Below are positions 28,884-37,041 of a stretch of 64,000 nt of DNA, piece after piece. Under the pieces are notes generated by a model. The model did no database searches. It saw only the letters and a list, made by a program, of their open reading frames with translations, and had not been told where the DNA came from. Position 1 is the stretch's first letter; each line of letters starts with the position of its first letter. Both the position numbers and the translations under genes were made by a program. The DNA comes from Flavobacteriales bacterium (lineage in GTDB: Bacteria; Bacteroidota; Bacteroidia; Flavobacteriales_F; PHOS-HE28). The stretch lies in assembly GCA_016712535.1 (NCBI GenBank), contig JADJQW010000002.1, positions 992,001 to 1,056,000 on the forward strand. The letters are read 5' to 3'.

Positions 28884-28951
28884 GCGCAAGGTTTGCAGGG
28901 CTCGCCGAAGGTCCAGGCACCAACGGACGAACCGAAGACCAGTAAACGATG

Positions 28952-28990
28952 ATCGCCGGAAACCCTTGCTATTGCAAAGGCTCCGGCGAT
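28952..28990. terminator. Terminator hairpin between murF and tRNA-Glu
   Basis: ATCGCCGG (28952-28959) pairs with CCGGCGAT (28983-28990); the inner arms ACCCTTGC/GCAAAGG extend the stem around TATT. It lies between the end of murF and the 3' end of the convergent tRNA-Glu and can serve both. Confidence 0.65.
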
Positions 28991-28996
28991 GCGGCG

Positions 28997-29068
28997 TAGC
29001 CCGTAGGGGAATCGAACCCCTGTTTCATCCGTGAAAGGGACGCGTCCTAACCCCTAGACGAACGGGCC
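28997..29068 (-). tRNA. tRNA-Glu (anticodon TTC)
   Basis: Minus-strand cloverleaf: acceptor GGCCCGT pairs with ACGGGCT (first pair G-U), anticodon loop CTTTCAC with TTC, T arm AGGGG-TTCGATT-CCCCT, discriminator A. CCA is not encoded. Length 72. Confidence 0.95.
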
Positions 29069-29094
29069 ATGATGAAAATTCCCCGGAGGGGGCG

Positions 29095-29123
29095 CAAATG
29101 TAAACAGACGGCTGAAACCGCAA
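29095..29123 (-). promoter_or_regulatory. Two-element promoter for tRNA-Glu
   Basis: Minus strand TTG (29123-29121), 18-base spacer, TACATTTG (29102-29095), ending 26 bases before the tRNA 5' end. Confidence 0.65.
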
Positions 29124-29129
29124 TGCACT

Positions 29130-29833
29130 TCAGGTCGGATCGTCCAAGTCGCTCTGGAAGCGGAAGCCGAGGCGCTTGCCCGTGCTGATGGTGAGGTTGG
29201 CATTGAGCTCGTTCATTTCGCTCACCGTAACCTGATTCACTTGATCGTAAGGCGGAGCGAGCAGATCGAATTCCAGCACATAGAGCACCACGGAGAGCAG
29301 TACATCCTTGATCCGGCTGCGCTCCAGGTCATTGGCTTCCAGGTCGTCGTAGAGGAAGCCGAGCTGGCGCTTGCCTTGCACGAAGAACTTGTTGTCCCGG
29401 TTGAGGAATAGGCGGGCCACGAGGTACCCTAGATCTCGCTCCCGATTGTATTTGAATGAGTCGCTCAGGAAATTGTACATGTTCACCACGCCGAAATAGC
29501 CGCGCAGTCATCCTCCTCCAGGTAGCTCGTCTTCCACAGGCTGTGGCTCTGGTCAAGCTTGAAGACGTTGGTGTGCATGTGGAAGATGACCACATCCCCA
29601 GCGACCCGCAGTTCGCACGCCGTTGCTCCCTTATCAGTGAAAGCCACGGCGAGTCGCTCGTCGTGGGCCTTCACCTGCGCTTCCAGGTCGCCCGCGATCT
29701 CTTGCAGGAGTTCCTTGACCAGCTCGAACAATTGGGCGGTGTTCCGATAGACATCCTGCTTCATGCAGGATTTGGTGCGCAGCAGGCCCAGGATCAGGTC
29801 ACGCGCATCCGGTGCTGTCTTCTGCTTGCTCAT
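29130..29833 (-). pseudogene. Conserved hypothetical protein, split by a one-base frameshift
   Basis: Two adjoining frames make one protein of about 234 residues. The first (from the ATG at 29833) runs MSKQKTAPDARDLILGLLRT to SYLEEDDC, then goes out of frame and stops at 29483. The second frame resumes at once with RGYFGVVNMYNFLSDSF and ends at 29130. At 29501-29506 the reading TGC-GC-GGC lacks one base (TGCCGCGGC would give C-R-G and join the halves). The total span of 704 nt is one short of a multiple of three. No family name known to me; the second half is rich in aromatic/charged residues (DLGYLVARLFLNRDNKFFV). It lies one base after proS, on the same strand. Confidence 0.75.
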
Positions 29834-29834
29834 G

Positions 29835-31304
29835 CTAGTAGGCTCTTGCGAAGATGACGCGGCGAGCGCTTGCCTTCCCGCTCACCATGCATGTGCCGGG
29901 AGCACCATCGCCGTCGAGCGGGATGCACCGGATGGTGGCCTTGGTCTCTTCCTTCACGCGGGCTTCCGTCTCCGGGGTGCCATCCCAGTGCGCGAGAAGG
30001 AACCCGCCCTTCTCGATCTCGACCTTGAATTCATCGTAGGAGTCCACTGCACGTGTGCCCGCCTCGCGCATGGCGAGTGCCTTCTGGTAAAGGTTGTCTT
30101 GGATATGGCCTAGCAGATGCTCCACCTTTTCCGCGAGATCGGTCATCTGCATCACCTGCTTTTCCAGCGTGTCGCGCCGGGCCACTTCAACGGTTCCGTT
30201 CTCCAAGTCACGGGGGCCGATGGCGATGCGGACAGGATAGCCCTTGAATTCGTACTCCGCGAATTTCCAGCCCGGCTTCTTCGTATCGTCATCGTCGAAT
30301 TTCACTGAAATGCCCTTGGCTCGCAACGATTCCATCATGGGTGCGGCATAGGTGCGGATGGCATTGAACTGCTCCGGGTTCTTGGCAATGGGCACGATGG
30401 CCACTTGCACGGGTGCCAGCTTCGGGGGCAGCACCAGCCCGTGGTCGTCGCTGTGCGTGAGGATCAAGGCGCCCATCAGTCGGGTGCTCACCCCCCAGCT
30501 CGTCGCCCACACATGCTCTTGCTTGTTCTCCTTATTCGTGAAGAGCACATCGAATGCCTTGGCGAAATTCTGCCCAAGGAAGTGTGAGGTGCCGGCCTGC
30601 AGCGCTTTGCCATCCTGCATCAGCGCCTCTATGCAATAGGTCTCCTCAGCTCCGGCGAAGCGCTCGCTGGCGGTCTTGATGCCCTTGATCACCGGGATTG
30701 CCAGCCATTCCTCGGCGAAGCGCGCGTAAACTTCGAGCATGCGTTCGGTCTCGGCGATCGCCTCTTCCTTGGCGGCGTGGGCGGTGTGGCCCTCTTGCCA
30801 GAGGAATTCCGAGGTGCGCAGGAATAAGCGCGTGCGCATCTCCCAGCGAACCACGTTCGCCCATTGGTTGATCAGCAGCGGCAGGTCGCGGTAGCTGTTG
30901 ATCCAGCCGCGATAGGTGTTCCAGATGATGGTCTCGCTCGTGGGCCGAACGATGAGCTCCTCTTCCAGTTTCGCGTCAGGGTCGACGATCACACCATGAA
31001 CGGGATCGCTCTTGAGGCGGTAATGCGTAACCACGGCGCATTCCTTCGCGAAGCCTTCAACGTGGCTGGCCTCTTTGGCCAGATAGCTCTTGGGGATGAA
31101 CAGCGGGAAGTAGGCATTCACATGCCCCGTGGCCTTGAACATGTCGTCGAGCGCGCGCTGCATCTTCTCCCAGATGGCATAGCCATGCGGCTTGATCACC
31201 ATGCAACCGCGAACGTCGCTGTGCTCGGCCAGATCGGCTTTCAGAACGAGGTCATTGTACCACTGCGCGTAATCGTCGGCGCGCTTCGTTAACAGGTCGG
31301 CCAT
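29835..31304 (-). CDS. proS: Prolyl-tRNA synthetase (archaeal/eukaryote-like type)
   Basis: Charges tRNA-Pro. 489 residues, the short form without the bacterial editing insertion between motifs 2 and 3. Class II features: IKPHGYAIWEKMQRALDDMF (motif 1 region), RPTSETIIWNTYRGWINSYR, RWEMRTRLFLRTSEFLWQEG (motif 2) and the HVWATSWGVSTRLMGALILTHSDD (motif 3 region, catalytic Arg); the anticodon domain VQVAIVPIAK follows, and the protein ends in the typical ARAY tyrosine. The zinc-binding cysteines of the archaeal C-terminal domain are largely lost (only C near the end). Confidence 0.97.
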   Translation of the reverse strand: MADLLTKRADDYAQWYNDLVLKADLAEHSDVRGCMVIKPHGYAIWEKMQRALDDMFKATGHVNAYFPLFIPKSYLAKEASHVEGFAKECAVVTHYRLKSDPVHGVIVDPDAKLEEELIVRPTSETIIWNTYRGWINSYRDLPLLINQWANVVRWEMRTRLFLRTSEFLWQEGHTAHAAKEEAIAETERMLEVYARFAEEWLAIPVIKGIKTASERFAGAEETYCIEALMQDGKALQAGTSHFLGQNFAKAFDVLFTNKENKQEHVWATSWGVSTRLMGALILTHSDDHGLVLPPKLAPVQVAIVPIAKNPEQFNAIRTYAAPMMESLRAKGISVKFDDDDTKKPGWKFAEYEFKGYPVRIAIGPRDLENGTVEVARRDTLEKQVMQMTDLAEKVEHLLGHIQDNLYQKALAMREAGTRAVDSYDEFKVEIEKGGFLLAHWDGTPETEARVKEETKATIRCIPLDGDGAPGTCMVSGKASARRVIFARAY

Positions 31305-31320
31305 CGGTGCAGCCCGGTAC

Positions 31321-31328
31321 TATTTTTG
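31321..31328 (+). promoter_or_regulatory. -7 box TATTTTTG upstream of the Gly/Trp-rich lipoprotein gene
   Basis: TAnnTTTG, 78 bases before the ATG at 31407. It lies 17 bases from the opposite-facing proS box (31346-31353). Confidence 0.4.
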
Positions 31329-31345
31329 TTCCAGCCGGGACGCGC

Positions 31346-31353
31346 CGAAAGTA
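31346..31353 (-). promoter_or_regulatory. -7 box TACTTTCG upstream of proS
   Basis: TAnnTT(T/C)G on the minus strand, 41 bases before the proS start. Confidence 0.4.
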
Positions 31354-31406
31354 CGTATCGCCATTCCGGCGCCTCATCGATCCGTTCACCCAAACCCGAA
31401 GGAACC

Positions 31407-32450
31407 ATGGCAGTTCGCCCGATCACCCCACTCCTGGTCGCGTTCGCGTTGATCCTCGGGTCGTGCACAACGACCCAGCCATTGGTGCAGCACGACGACG
31501 ACGTCTACTTCATGCCATCGACCGCCAAGGCTGCATCAAACGCCCAAGAGCCGGAACCATCAGCAAGCAAGCCTGAGGCAGAGGAACCCGCCAATGATGA
31601 CTACTATGATCCGGATGCTGCTGCCGCATCAGGTGCCCAACGGGGTTATTATGACATGGCTTACAATGATCCGCATTATTACAACTACGGTCGCTTCGGT
31701 TTCGGCTCTGGCATGGGCTGGCAGAGCGGCTGGAACGGTCCGGGCTGGGGAATGGGGATGGGATGGGGCAATGGTGGCATGGGCATGAACAATGGCTGGA
31801 ACGACCCTTGGAACCAGCCGTGGGGCATGAATAACCCGTGGGGCGGCTTTGGCGGCTGGAACTATGGCGGTAACATGAACTGGTACAATGGCGGATATGG
31901 TGGTTGGGGCTATCCGGGATATGGCGGATGGGGCACCGGTGGCTACAATGGCTGGGGTTATGGCGGCTATACGGGCTGGGGCTGGGGCAATTGGGACTAC
32001 GGCTATGGTTCCTATTGGGGGCCATATGGCCCGTGCCGCACCTGCTATGTGCCGGTGGTCATTGGCGGAAGCAGCAATACCTACGTAGGCCATCGGCCAC
32101 CCTCGAACCGATCGAGCAACACCGGCTCCAGTGGTTCGTTTCCACGCATGGCGCGCGACCCCATTGGGCTCGCACCAAATAAGCCTCTTTCAGAGCCATC
32201 CCGTTCTATAGGCGAGCAATCACGACCTGGACTGCGACCGGCGCAGCCATTGACAGAGCCTATCAGGGTCCGTGAGCCCAGGCCAGTGGAGCGCCCGATG
32301 GAGCGAAAACCATCGGTGGGACCGAACCGCGAGCGTCAGCCCGGAATCGAACGTCCGAATGAGCGCACCTTTGAGCGTTCGTCGCCTTCCCCCGCGCCAT
32401 CCAGGGATGGGGGCGGAGGTTCATCACCGACTCGCCACCGCTCACGATGA
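31407..32450 (+). CDS. Gly/Trp/Tyr/Asn-rich low-complexity lipoprotein
   Basis: A 347-residue lipoprotein: signal MAVRPITPLLVAFALILGSC, acylated Cys at residue 20. Residues about 40-85 are acidic/polar, about 90-205 consist almost wholly of G, W, Y, N, M and P in loose GGWGY/GWGNG units, with one CRTC pair near the end, and the C-terminal 110 residues are Pro/Arg/Glu-rich with tandem RPxERxxER units. No folded domain is recognisable. The stop overlaps the FadL-like gene (ATGA), so both are made together; a surface or periplasmic matrix role is inferred from composition only. Start: the ATG at 31407, since upstream codons do not form a signal peptide. Confidence 0.75.
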   Translation: MAVRPITPLLVAFALILGSCTTTQPLVQHDDDVYFMPSTAKAASNAQEPEPSASKPEAEEPANDDYYDPDAAAASGAQRGYYDMAYNDPHYYNYGRFGFGSGMGWQSGWNGPGWGMGMGWGNGGMGMNNGWNDPWNQPWGMNNPWGGFGGWNYGGNMNWYNGGYGGWGYPGYGGWGTGGYNGWGYGGYTGWGWGNWDYGYGSYWGPYGPCRTCYVPVVIGGSSNTYVGHRPPSNRSSNTGSSGSFPRMARDPIGLAPNKPLSEPSRSIGEQSRPGLRPAQPLTEPIRVREPRPVERPMERKPSVGPNRERQPGIERPNERTFERSSPSPAPSRDGGGGSSPTRHRSR

Positions 32451-33946
32451 TCCATCGGGGGCGATACGGCTACTGTGCCTGCGTTTCGCTTCTCTTGGCG
32501 ATTGCGCCGGACCCGGGCTTCGCGCAAAGCGAAGAGGACGCCTTGCGCACAGTCTCGCAACAACCCGGTGGCACGGCGCGGAGCAACGGCTTGGGCAATG
32601 CGTTCGGTGCCGTCGGTGCTGATCCGGTGTCAATCAGCATCAATCCGGCAGGGCTGGCGCTTTATCGCAGCAGCAGCTTGAGCATGAGCATCGGGCTGGA
32701 GGTCGGAAGCGATCGGAGCCAGCATTATGGCAGCACCTCCGGTACTACCAATGGCAAGGTGACCATTCCCAACATGGCGTTGGTGCTGCGCACCGTTGGG
32801 AAGGGACAAGGCAGTTACAAAGGCGCTGCCTACGGTTTGGTTTACGATCGCATCGCTTCGCACCACGTGCGCACCGATGCGTTGGCTGAGCGCGTGCCCG
32901 GCACCATGCTTACCCAATTCGTGAACCAGGCCAGCGGCACTCCGTCCTACTCCATCTACGACGCATTTCCTTTCGGGGCCGCACTAGCATGGGACCTCTT
33001 CGCGATCGATACTGTTCCAGGAGACACCCTCTCATACTTCAGTGGCCTGCCCGCGGATGGAGAGACCCGACAGCGCGACCTCATCGAATCGAGCGGCGCT
33101 GCCACGCGAACCGGCTTCTTCTACTCCGCCAATTTCGATGACCGCGTGTACATCGGAGGGTCGATGAACATCATTGGTCATCGGTACCGGCGAACGATCA
33201 CCCACACCGAATACGGTCTTTCGCCCACGAATGATATCGAGCAGATCGAATTCCAGGAAACTCTGCAGACCGGGGCAAGCGGTTTCGAGCTTTCTCTGGG
33301 CGCTTTGTTCCGGATCACCGAGCGCCTTCGGGCCGGCGCGGCCTTTTTCAGCCCGCAATGGATTTCCCTCAACGATGTGTACAGTACCAGCATGCGTGCA
33401 GGCTACACGGGCGTAGGCGCGGCAGGCGATTTCGACCAGGAGTCCGCATCGCCTGATGGCAACTTCGCGTATCGGCTCACGGCACCGTGGCGTGCGGTGG
33501 TCAGCGCTGCCTATGTGGCCGGGTCGAATGGCTTGGTCAGCGTGGATTATGAGTATTCCGATGCCACGCGCATGCGGTATCGCCGCTCGGCGACCCTGGA
33601 CGACCCGTATGACTTCGAGCTCGAGAACCTCGCGATACGCAGCCGTTTCGTTCCGCAGCACAGTGTTCGCGTTGGCACCGAGTGGCGATTCTCGAACTGG
33701 TACTATCGCGCGGGCTGGGGCTTCTTGTCCGATCCCTATCGCGCAGGTGACGTCCTTCGTGGCCAGGCTCGCCGCAATTACGCAGCGGGCTTAGGCTACC
33801 GCGGGGAGCACATCACCGTCGATTTCAGCGCGAACTACGCTGTGCAGGGTGTGCGCTATCAACCGTACGCCGCTGAGCTAGTCGATGCCGTGGTGATTGA
33901 CCGCAGCCGCTTCGGGGCCATGATCACAGTTGCCTTGAGGCCTTAA
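32447..33946 (+). CDS. OmpP1/FadL-like outer-membrane transport protein
   Basis: A 499-residue outer-membrane protein with signal peptide (YCACVSLLLAIAPDPGFAQ). The mature N-terminus GGTARSNGLGNAFGAVGADP and SISINPAGLALYRSSSLSMS is the FadL/PorV-type NPAG block. A long barrel follows, with the C-terminal strand FGAMITVALRP. FadL proteins let hydrophobic compounds through the outer membrane; the substrate here is unknown. The ATG overlaps the preceding lipoprotein stop by 4 bases, and a hairpin terminator follows. Confidence 0.85.
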   Translation: MIHRGRYGYCACVSLLLAIAPDPGFAQSEEDALRTVSQQPGGTARSNGLGNAFGAVGADPVSISINPAGLALYRSSSLSMSIGLEVGSDRSQHYGSTSGTTNGKVTIPNMALVLRTVGKGQGSYKGAAYGLVYDRIASHHVRTDALAERVPGTMLTQFVNQASGTPSYSIYDAFPFGAALAWDLFAIDTVPGDTLSYFSGLPADGETRQRDLIESSGAATRTGFFYSANFDDRVYIGGSMNIIGHRYRRTITHTEYGLSPTNDIEQIEFQETLQTGASGFELSLGALFRITERLRAGAAFFSPQWISLNDVYSTSMRAGYTGVGAAGDFDQESASPDGNFAYRLTAPWRAVVSAAYVAGSNGLVSVDYEYSDATRMRYRRSATLDDPYDFELENLAIRSRFVPQHSVRVGTEWRFSNWYYRAGWGFLSDPYRAGDVLRGQARRNYAAGLGYRGEHITVDFSANYAVQGVRYQPYAAELVDAVVIDRSRFGAMITVALRP

Positions 33947-33950
33947 GGAC

Positions 33951-33970
33951 GAAGGCCCTTGCGGGCCTTC
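33951..33970. terminator. Bidirectional terminator hairpin
   Basis: GAAGGCCC (33951-33958), loop TTGC, GGGCCTTC (33963-33970); extended by GAC/GTC outside with one bulge. Lies between the converging FadL-like and zinc-ribbon genes. Confidence 0.75.
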
Positions 33971-33998
33971 GGTCATTCAGCGGTTCCTATCGAGCGGG

Positions 33999-34814
33999 TC
34001 ACGCCGCTCCGTTCACGCGGTCCACCACGTACTCATCCACCAGGATGCGGCCGCAGTGCTCGCAAACGATGATCTTCTTGTGGCTGCCGATGTCGAGCTG
34101 CCGCTGGGGCGGGATTGAATTGTAGCAGCCCCCGCAACTGCCTCGCTCAACAGGCACCACAGCGAGGCCATTCCGCGTATTGCTGCGAACACGGTGATAG
34201 GCGCTCAGCAGGCGCTCCTCGATGCTCTTGCTCGCAGCGGCGCTTCGCTTCGAAAGATCCTTCTCTTCCTTCTCGGTCTCCGCGACGATCTCGTCGAGTT
34301 CTTTCTTCTTCACATCAAGGTCCTTGCGGCGCTCATCATGCTTGGCCTTGCTCTCATCTACCACGCCCTTCTTGGCATCAATCTGTGCCTTGAATTCCTT
34401 GATGCGCTTCTCAGCCAATTGGATCTCCAGGTTCTGGAACTCGATTTCTTTGGTTAGCGAATCGTACTCTCGGTTGTTGCGCACCTTGGCCTGCTGGCCT
34501 TCGTACTTCTTGATCTGCGCTTTGGCTTCCTTGATCTGGTTCTGGCGGTCGGTCACCTGGCCTTCGATTTCGGCCAACTCATCCTGAAGTTTCTTCAGGC
34601 GCGTCTCCAAGCCGGCAACCTCGTCCTCCAGATCCTGCACTTCCAAGGGCAATTCGCCCCGTTGCACCTTGATGCGGTCCAATTCAGAGTCGATGGTCTG
34701 CAACCGGTACAGTTCGACCAGCTTCTCGGCAATGGTGATCTCGGCTTTGCCGAGCACAGGGGCTTTCTTGGCCTCCTTCTCTTTTGCCGGGGCCTTCACG
34801 TCGCTCTTCGCCAT
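33999..34814 (-). CDS. Coiled-coil zinc-ribbon protein (HP0958/C4-type family)
   Basis: A 271-residue protein: residues about 1-25 Lys/Ala-rich, about 25-200 a long coiled coil (LETRLKKLQDELAEIEGQV, IKEAKAQIKKYEGQQAKV), then a C-terminal zinc ribbon with CGGCYNSIPPQ and CEHCGRIL, i.e. two CxxC pairs. This is the layout of the Helicobacter HP0958 family, which binds RNA and interacts with sigma factor RpoN in that species; whether that applies here is unknown. It follows nif3 by one base, an order often kept in Bacteroidota. Confidence 0.85.
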   Translation of the reverse strand: MAKSDVKAPAKEKEAKKAPVLGKAEITIAEKLVELYRLQTIDSELDRIKVQRGELPLEVQDLEDEVAGLETRLKKLQDELAEIEGQVTDRQNQIKEAKAQIKKYEGQQAKVRNNREYDSLTKEIEFQNLEIQLAEKRIKEFKAQIDAKKGVVDESKAKHDERRKDLDVKKKELDEIVAETEKEEKDLSKRSAAASKSIEERLLSAYHRVRSNTRNGLAVVPVERGSCGGCYNSIPPQRQLDIGSHKKIIVCEHCGRILVDEYVVDRVNGAA

Positions 34815-34815
34815 G

Positions 34816-35910
34816 TCAATAATGATGTATGGGGTCCGTGACGGTTTCCGTCAAACGGACGGCAAATGTAGGGAAATGTTCCCCTAACCTGCGTTGGATC
34901 AGGTGCATGGTGAATTGCTCGCTGCCGTAGTGCCCTATGTCGGCCAGGAGCAGGCGCCCATCGGCCTCAAAGAACTCATGGTACTTCACGTCGCCGGTGA
35001 GGTAGGCATCGGCCCCGGCGGCCTTGGCGGCGCCAATGAGGAAGGCCCCGGAGCCCCCGCAAAGGGCCACCCGGCGGATGGGCCCGCCGAGCAATCGGGT
35101 ATGCCGGATGGCCTGCTGCCCGAATACCTGCTTCAGCTTGGCCAGGAAGGTGGTCTCGGTCATCGGCGCATCCCATTCGCCCAAGAGGCCACTGCCGATG
35201 CCGGGGTGGACGTTAACCATCGGATAGAGGTCGTAGGCCACCTCTTCATACGGGTGCGCGGCCACCATGGCAGCAAGGATGGCCTGTTCGCGCGGGGCGT
35301 GATAGATGAACTCGAGCCGGAATTCGGCATCGCTGCTGCGCACGCCATGCTCGCCTGAGTAGGGGTTGGTCCCGGGCCCGGGTCGGAAGGTGCCAATGCC
35401 GCCCACAGTGAAGCTGCATTCGTCGTAGTTGCCTACGTGCCCACCGCCGGCATTGAACACGGCATTGCGCACGGCATCGGCATGCTCCGTGGGCACAAAG
35501 ACCACCAGCTTCCTCAATTGACCCGATTTCGGGACGAGGGCGCGCACTGGCTTCAGCCCGAGGCGCTCGGCGATCTCGCCGTTAACGCCGTGGATCACAT
35601 TATCCAGGTTGGTATGGAAAGCGTACAGGGCGATGCCGCGCTTGATGGCCGCGAGCACCGTTCGCTCCACATGGCTCTTGGCCACCAGGCTCTTAAGCCC
35701 GCGGAAAATCACCGGGTGGTGGCTAATGATGAGGCCGCAGCCCTTGGCCGCTGCTTCTTCCACCACGGCTTCCGTGCAATCGATGCAGATCATCGCCGAA
35801 TCGATCTCTGCCTCTGGTTCGCCCACTTGGAGGCCGCAATTGTCGTAATCCTCCTGAAGTGAGCGCGGCGCCCATGCTTCTAGCGGGGCGATGAGGTCTT
35901 TGATCTTCAT
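34816..35910 (-). CDS. Nif3-like dinuclear metal-centre hexameric protein
   Basis: A 364-residue member of the Nif3/YbgI/YqfO family. Metal ligands are in IISHHPVIFRGLKSL and YAFHTNLDNVIHG in the N-terminal half, and the second half ends with ADIGHYGSEQFTMHLI. Between them (about residues 130-240) is the inserted PII/CutA-like domain (KLVVFVPTEHADAVRNAVFN) of the longer YqfO-type proteins. Enzymatic activity of the family is uncertain (GTP cyclohydrolase type 2-like in name). The ATG at 35910 is chosen since upstream in-frame codons overlap lpxK antisense. Divergent from lpxK with 45 bases between. Confidence 0.92.
   Translation of the reverse strand: MKIKDLIAPLEAWAPRSLQEDYDNCGLQVGEPEAEIDSAMICIDCTEAVVEEAAAKGCGLIISHHPVIFRGLKSLVAKSHVERTVLAAIKRGIALYAFHTNLDNVIHGVNGEIAERLGLKPVRALVPKSGQLRKLVVFVPTEHADAVRNAVFNAGGGHVGNYDECSFTVGGIGTFRPGPGTNPYSGEHGVRSSDAEFRLEFIYHAPREQAILAAMVAAHPYEEVAYDLYPMVNVHPGIGSGLLGEWDAPMTETTFLAKLKQVFGQQAIRHTRLLGGPIRRVALCGGSGAFLIGAAKAAGADAYLTGDVKYHEFFEADGRLLLADIGHYGSEQFTMHLIQRRLGEHFPTFAVRLTETVTDPIHHY
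34863..34870 (-). promoter_or_regulatory. -7 box TACATTTG for the zinc-ribbon gene, inside the 3' end of nif3
   Basis: Perfect TAnnTTTG on the minus strand, 48 bases before the start at 34814. The leader would carry the hairpin GTCCG-TTTGACGG..CCGTCA-CGGAC (34835-34861). No -33 TTG. Confidence 0.4.
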
Positions 35911-35955
35911 CTTTGACGCTTCGCGCATCTCGCGCGGGTTCGCGGCAAAGTAATC

Positions 35956-37041
35956 ATGGTCGTTCAACGCCTTGCACTTGCACCCCTCGCTTGGCTCTAT
36001 GGCCTGGTGCTCCGGATGCGGCATGTGGTGTACGATGCTGGCTTGCGCCGCTCTATCCAGCCTGCCGTGCCCACCATCGCCATCGGCAATCTTGCTTTGG
36101 GCGGGACGGGCAAGACGCCGATGCTGGAACTGATGTTGCGCGCGCTGCATGGCACATCGCTCATTGCCACGCTGAGCCGTGGCTACGGCCGCAAAGGCAG
36201 CGACATCCACGAAGTGCAGGCCACTGATGCTGCCGAGCGCAGCGGCGACGAGCCGTTACAGGTGAAGCGTAAGTTCCCTGAAGCGCGTGTGTTCGTAGGC
36301 GCGGATAGGGTAGCAGCGATCGAACAGATCATCCGCGATTTGCCCGATGTGCAGGCCGTGCTCCTCGACGATGCTCTGCAGCACCGCCGTTTGGATGCGG
36401 ACCTCAAGATCCTGCTCACCACTTGGCAGCGTCCTTGGTGCGATGATGCGCTATTGCCGGCTGGGCGCTTGCGCGACCTGCCATCGCGCCGCAGAGCAGC
36501 CGACATCGTGGTGGTAACGAAGTGCCCGGCCTTGCCTTCGGCCGAGGAGCAAGCTCGTTGGCGTGAGCGCTTGGGCCTGTCGGGGGCTCAAGGGTTGTTC
36601 TTCGCAGGAATTGAGCATGAGGAACTCAGGTTGAAGGTTGATGGTTGGGGGTTGAATGCTGGTAGCAATCCTCAGTCAGGCAAGAACCTGCAACCTTCGA
36701 CCGGTCAGATTCTCCTCGTCACCGGCATCGCCGATCCGCAACCCCTCCTCGACCATCTGCGGAAGACCGCCATCGTAGAGCACCTCGCCTTTCCCGACCA
36801 CCATGCGTTCACTCGTGCCGACATGGAACGCATCGCTGATCACTACGCTACTTTCGCGCCCGGCCCGAAAACGCTGGTCACCACGGAGAAGGATGCCGCC
36901 AGGCTGGGTTCGCTGCAAGGCACTCCGCTCCAAGGCATTCCGCTGGCGACCATCGGCATGCGGGCCGTCATCTTGAACGAACCGGAACGATTCGCCGACC
37001 TCATCCGCCGCCATGTTGGACCGCATCAAACGCATCGCTGA
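35956..37041 (+). CDS. lpxK: Tetraacyldisaccharide 4'-kinase, with a palindromic-repeat insert
   Basis: Phosphorylates the lipid A precursor at the 4' position, at the inner membrane. 361 residues. N-terminal membrane-associated segment (LAPLAWLYGLVLRMRHVVYD), Walker A GNLALGGTGKT at residues 44-54, TLSRGYGRKGSDIHEV, FVGADRVAAIEQII and VLLDDALQHRRLDADLKILL, and the C-terminal LLVTGIADPQPLLDHL, FPDHHAFTRADMERI and LVTTEKDAARL are intact. Residues about 225-249 (nt 36629-36702) are encoded by a copy of the palindromic repeat and replace the family's variable linker, without a frameshift. The stop lies 29 bases inside punA. Confidence 0.95.
   Translation: MVVQRLALAPLAWLYGLVLRMRHVVYDAGLRRSIQPAVPTIAIGNLALGGTGKTPMLELMLRALHGTSLIATLSRGYGRKGSDIHEVQATDAAERSGDEPLQVKRKFPEARVFVGADRVAAIEQIIRDLPDVQAVLLDDALQHRRLDADLKILLTTWQRPWCDDALLPAGRLRDLPSRRRAADIVVVTKCPALPSAEEQARWRERLGLSGAQGLFFAGIEHEELRLKVDGWGLNAGSNPQSGKNLQPSTGQILLVTGIADPQPLLDHLRKTAIVEHLAFPDHHAFTRADMERIADHYATFAPGPKTLVTTEKDAARLGSLQGTPLQGIPLATIGMRAVILNEPERFADLIRRHVGPHQTHR
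36627..36702. repeat. Palindromic repeat inserted in frame within lpxK
   Basis: GGTTGAAGGTTG (36629-36640) is inverted-repeat partner of CAACCTTCGACC (36691-36702), 11 of 12 bases matching; ATGGTTGGGGGTTG follows the left arm and AAGAACCTG precedes the right arm. Same word family as 4212-4300. About 75 bases, read in frame by lpxK. Confidence 0.75.

Noticed and set aside
31680..32040. Tandem GGNTGGGGNTAT-like DNA as a CRISPR or minisatellite
   Set aside because: No fixed repeat or spacer length; the pattern is explained by the Gly/Trp/Tyr-rich lipoprotein it encodes.
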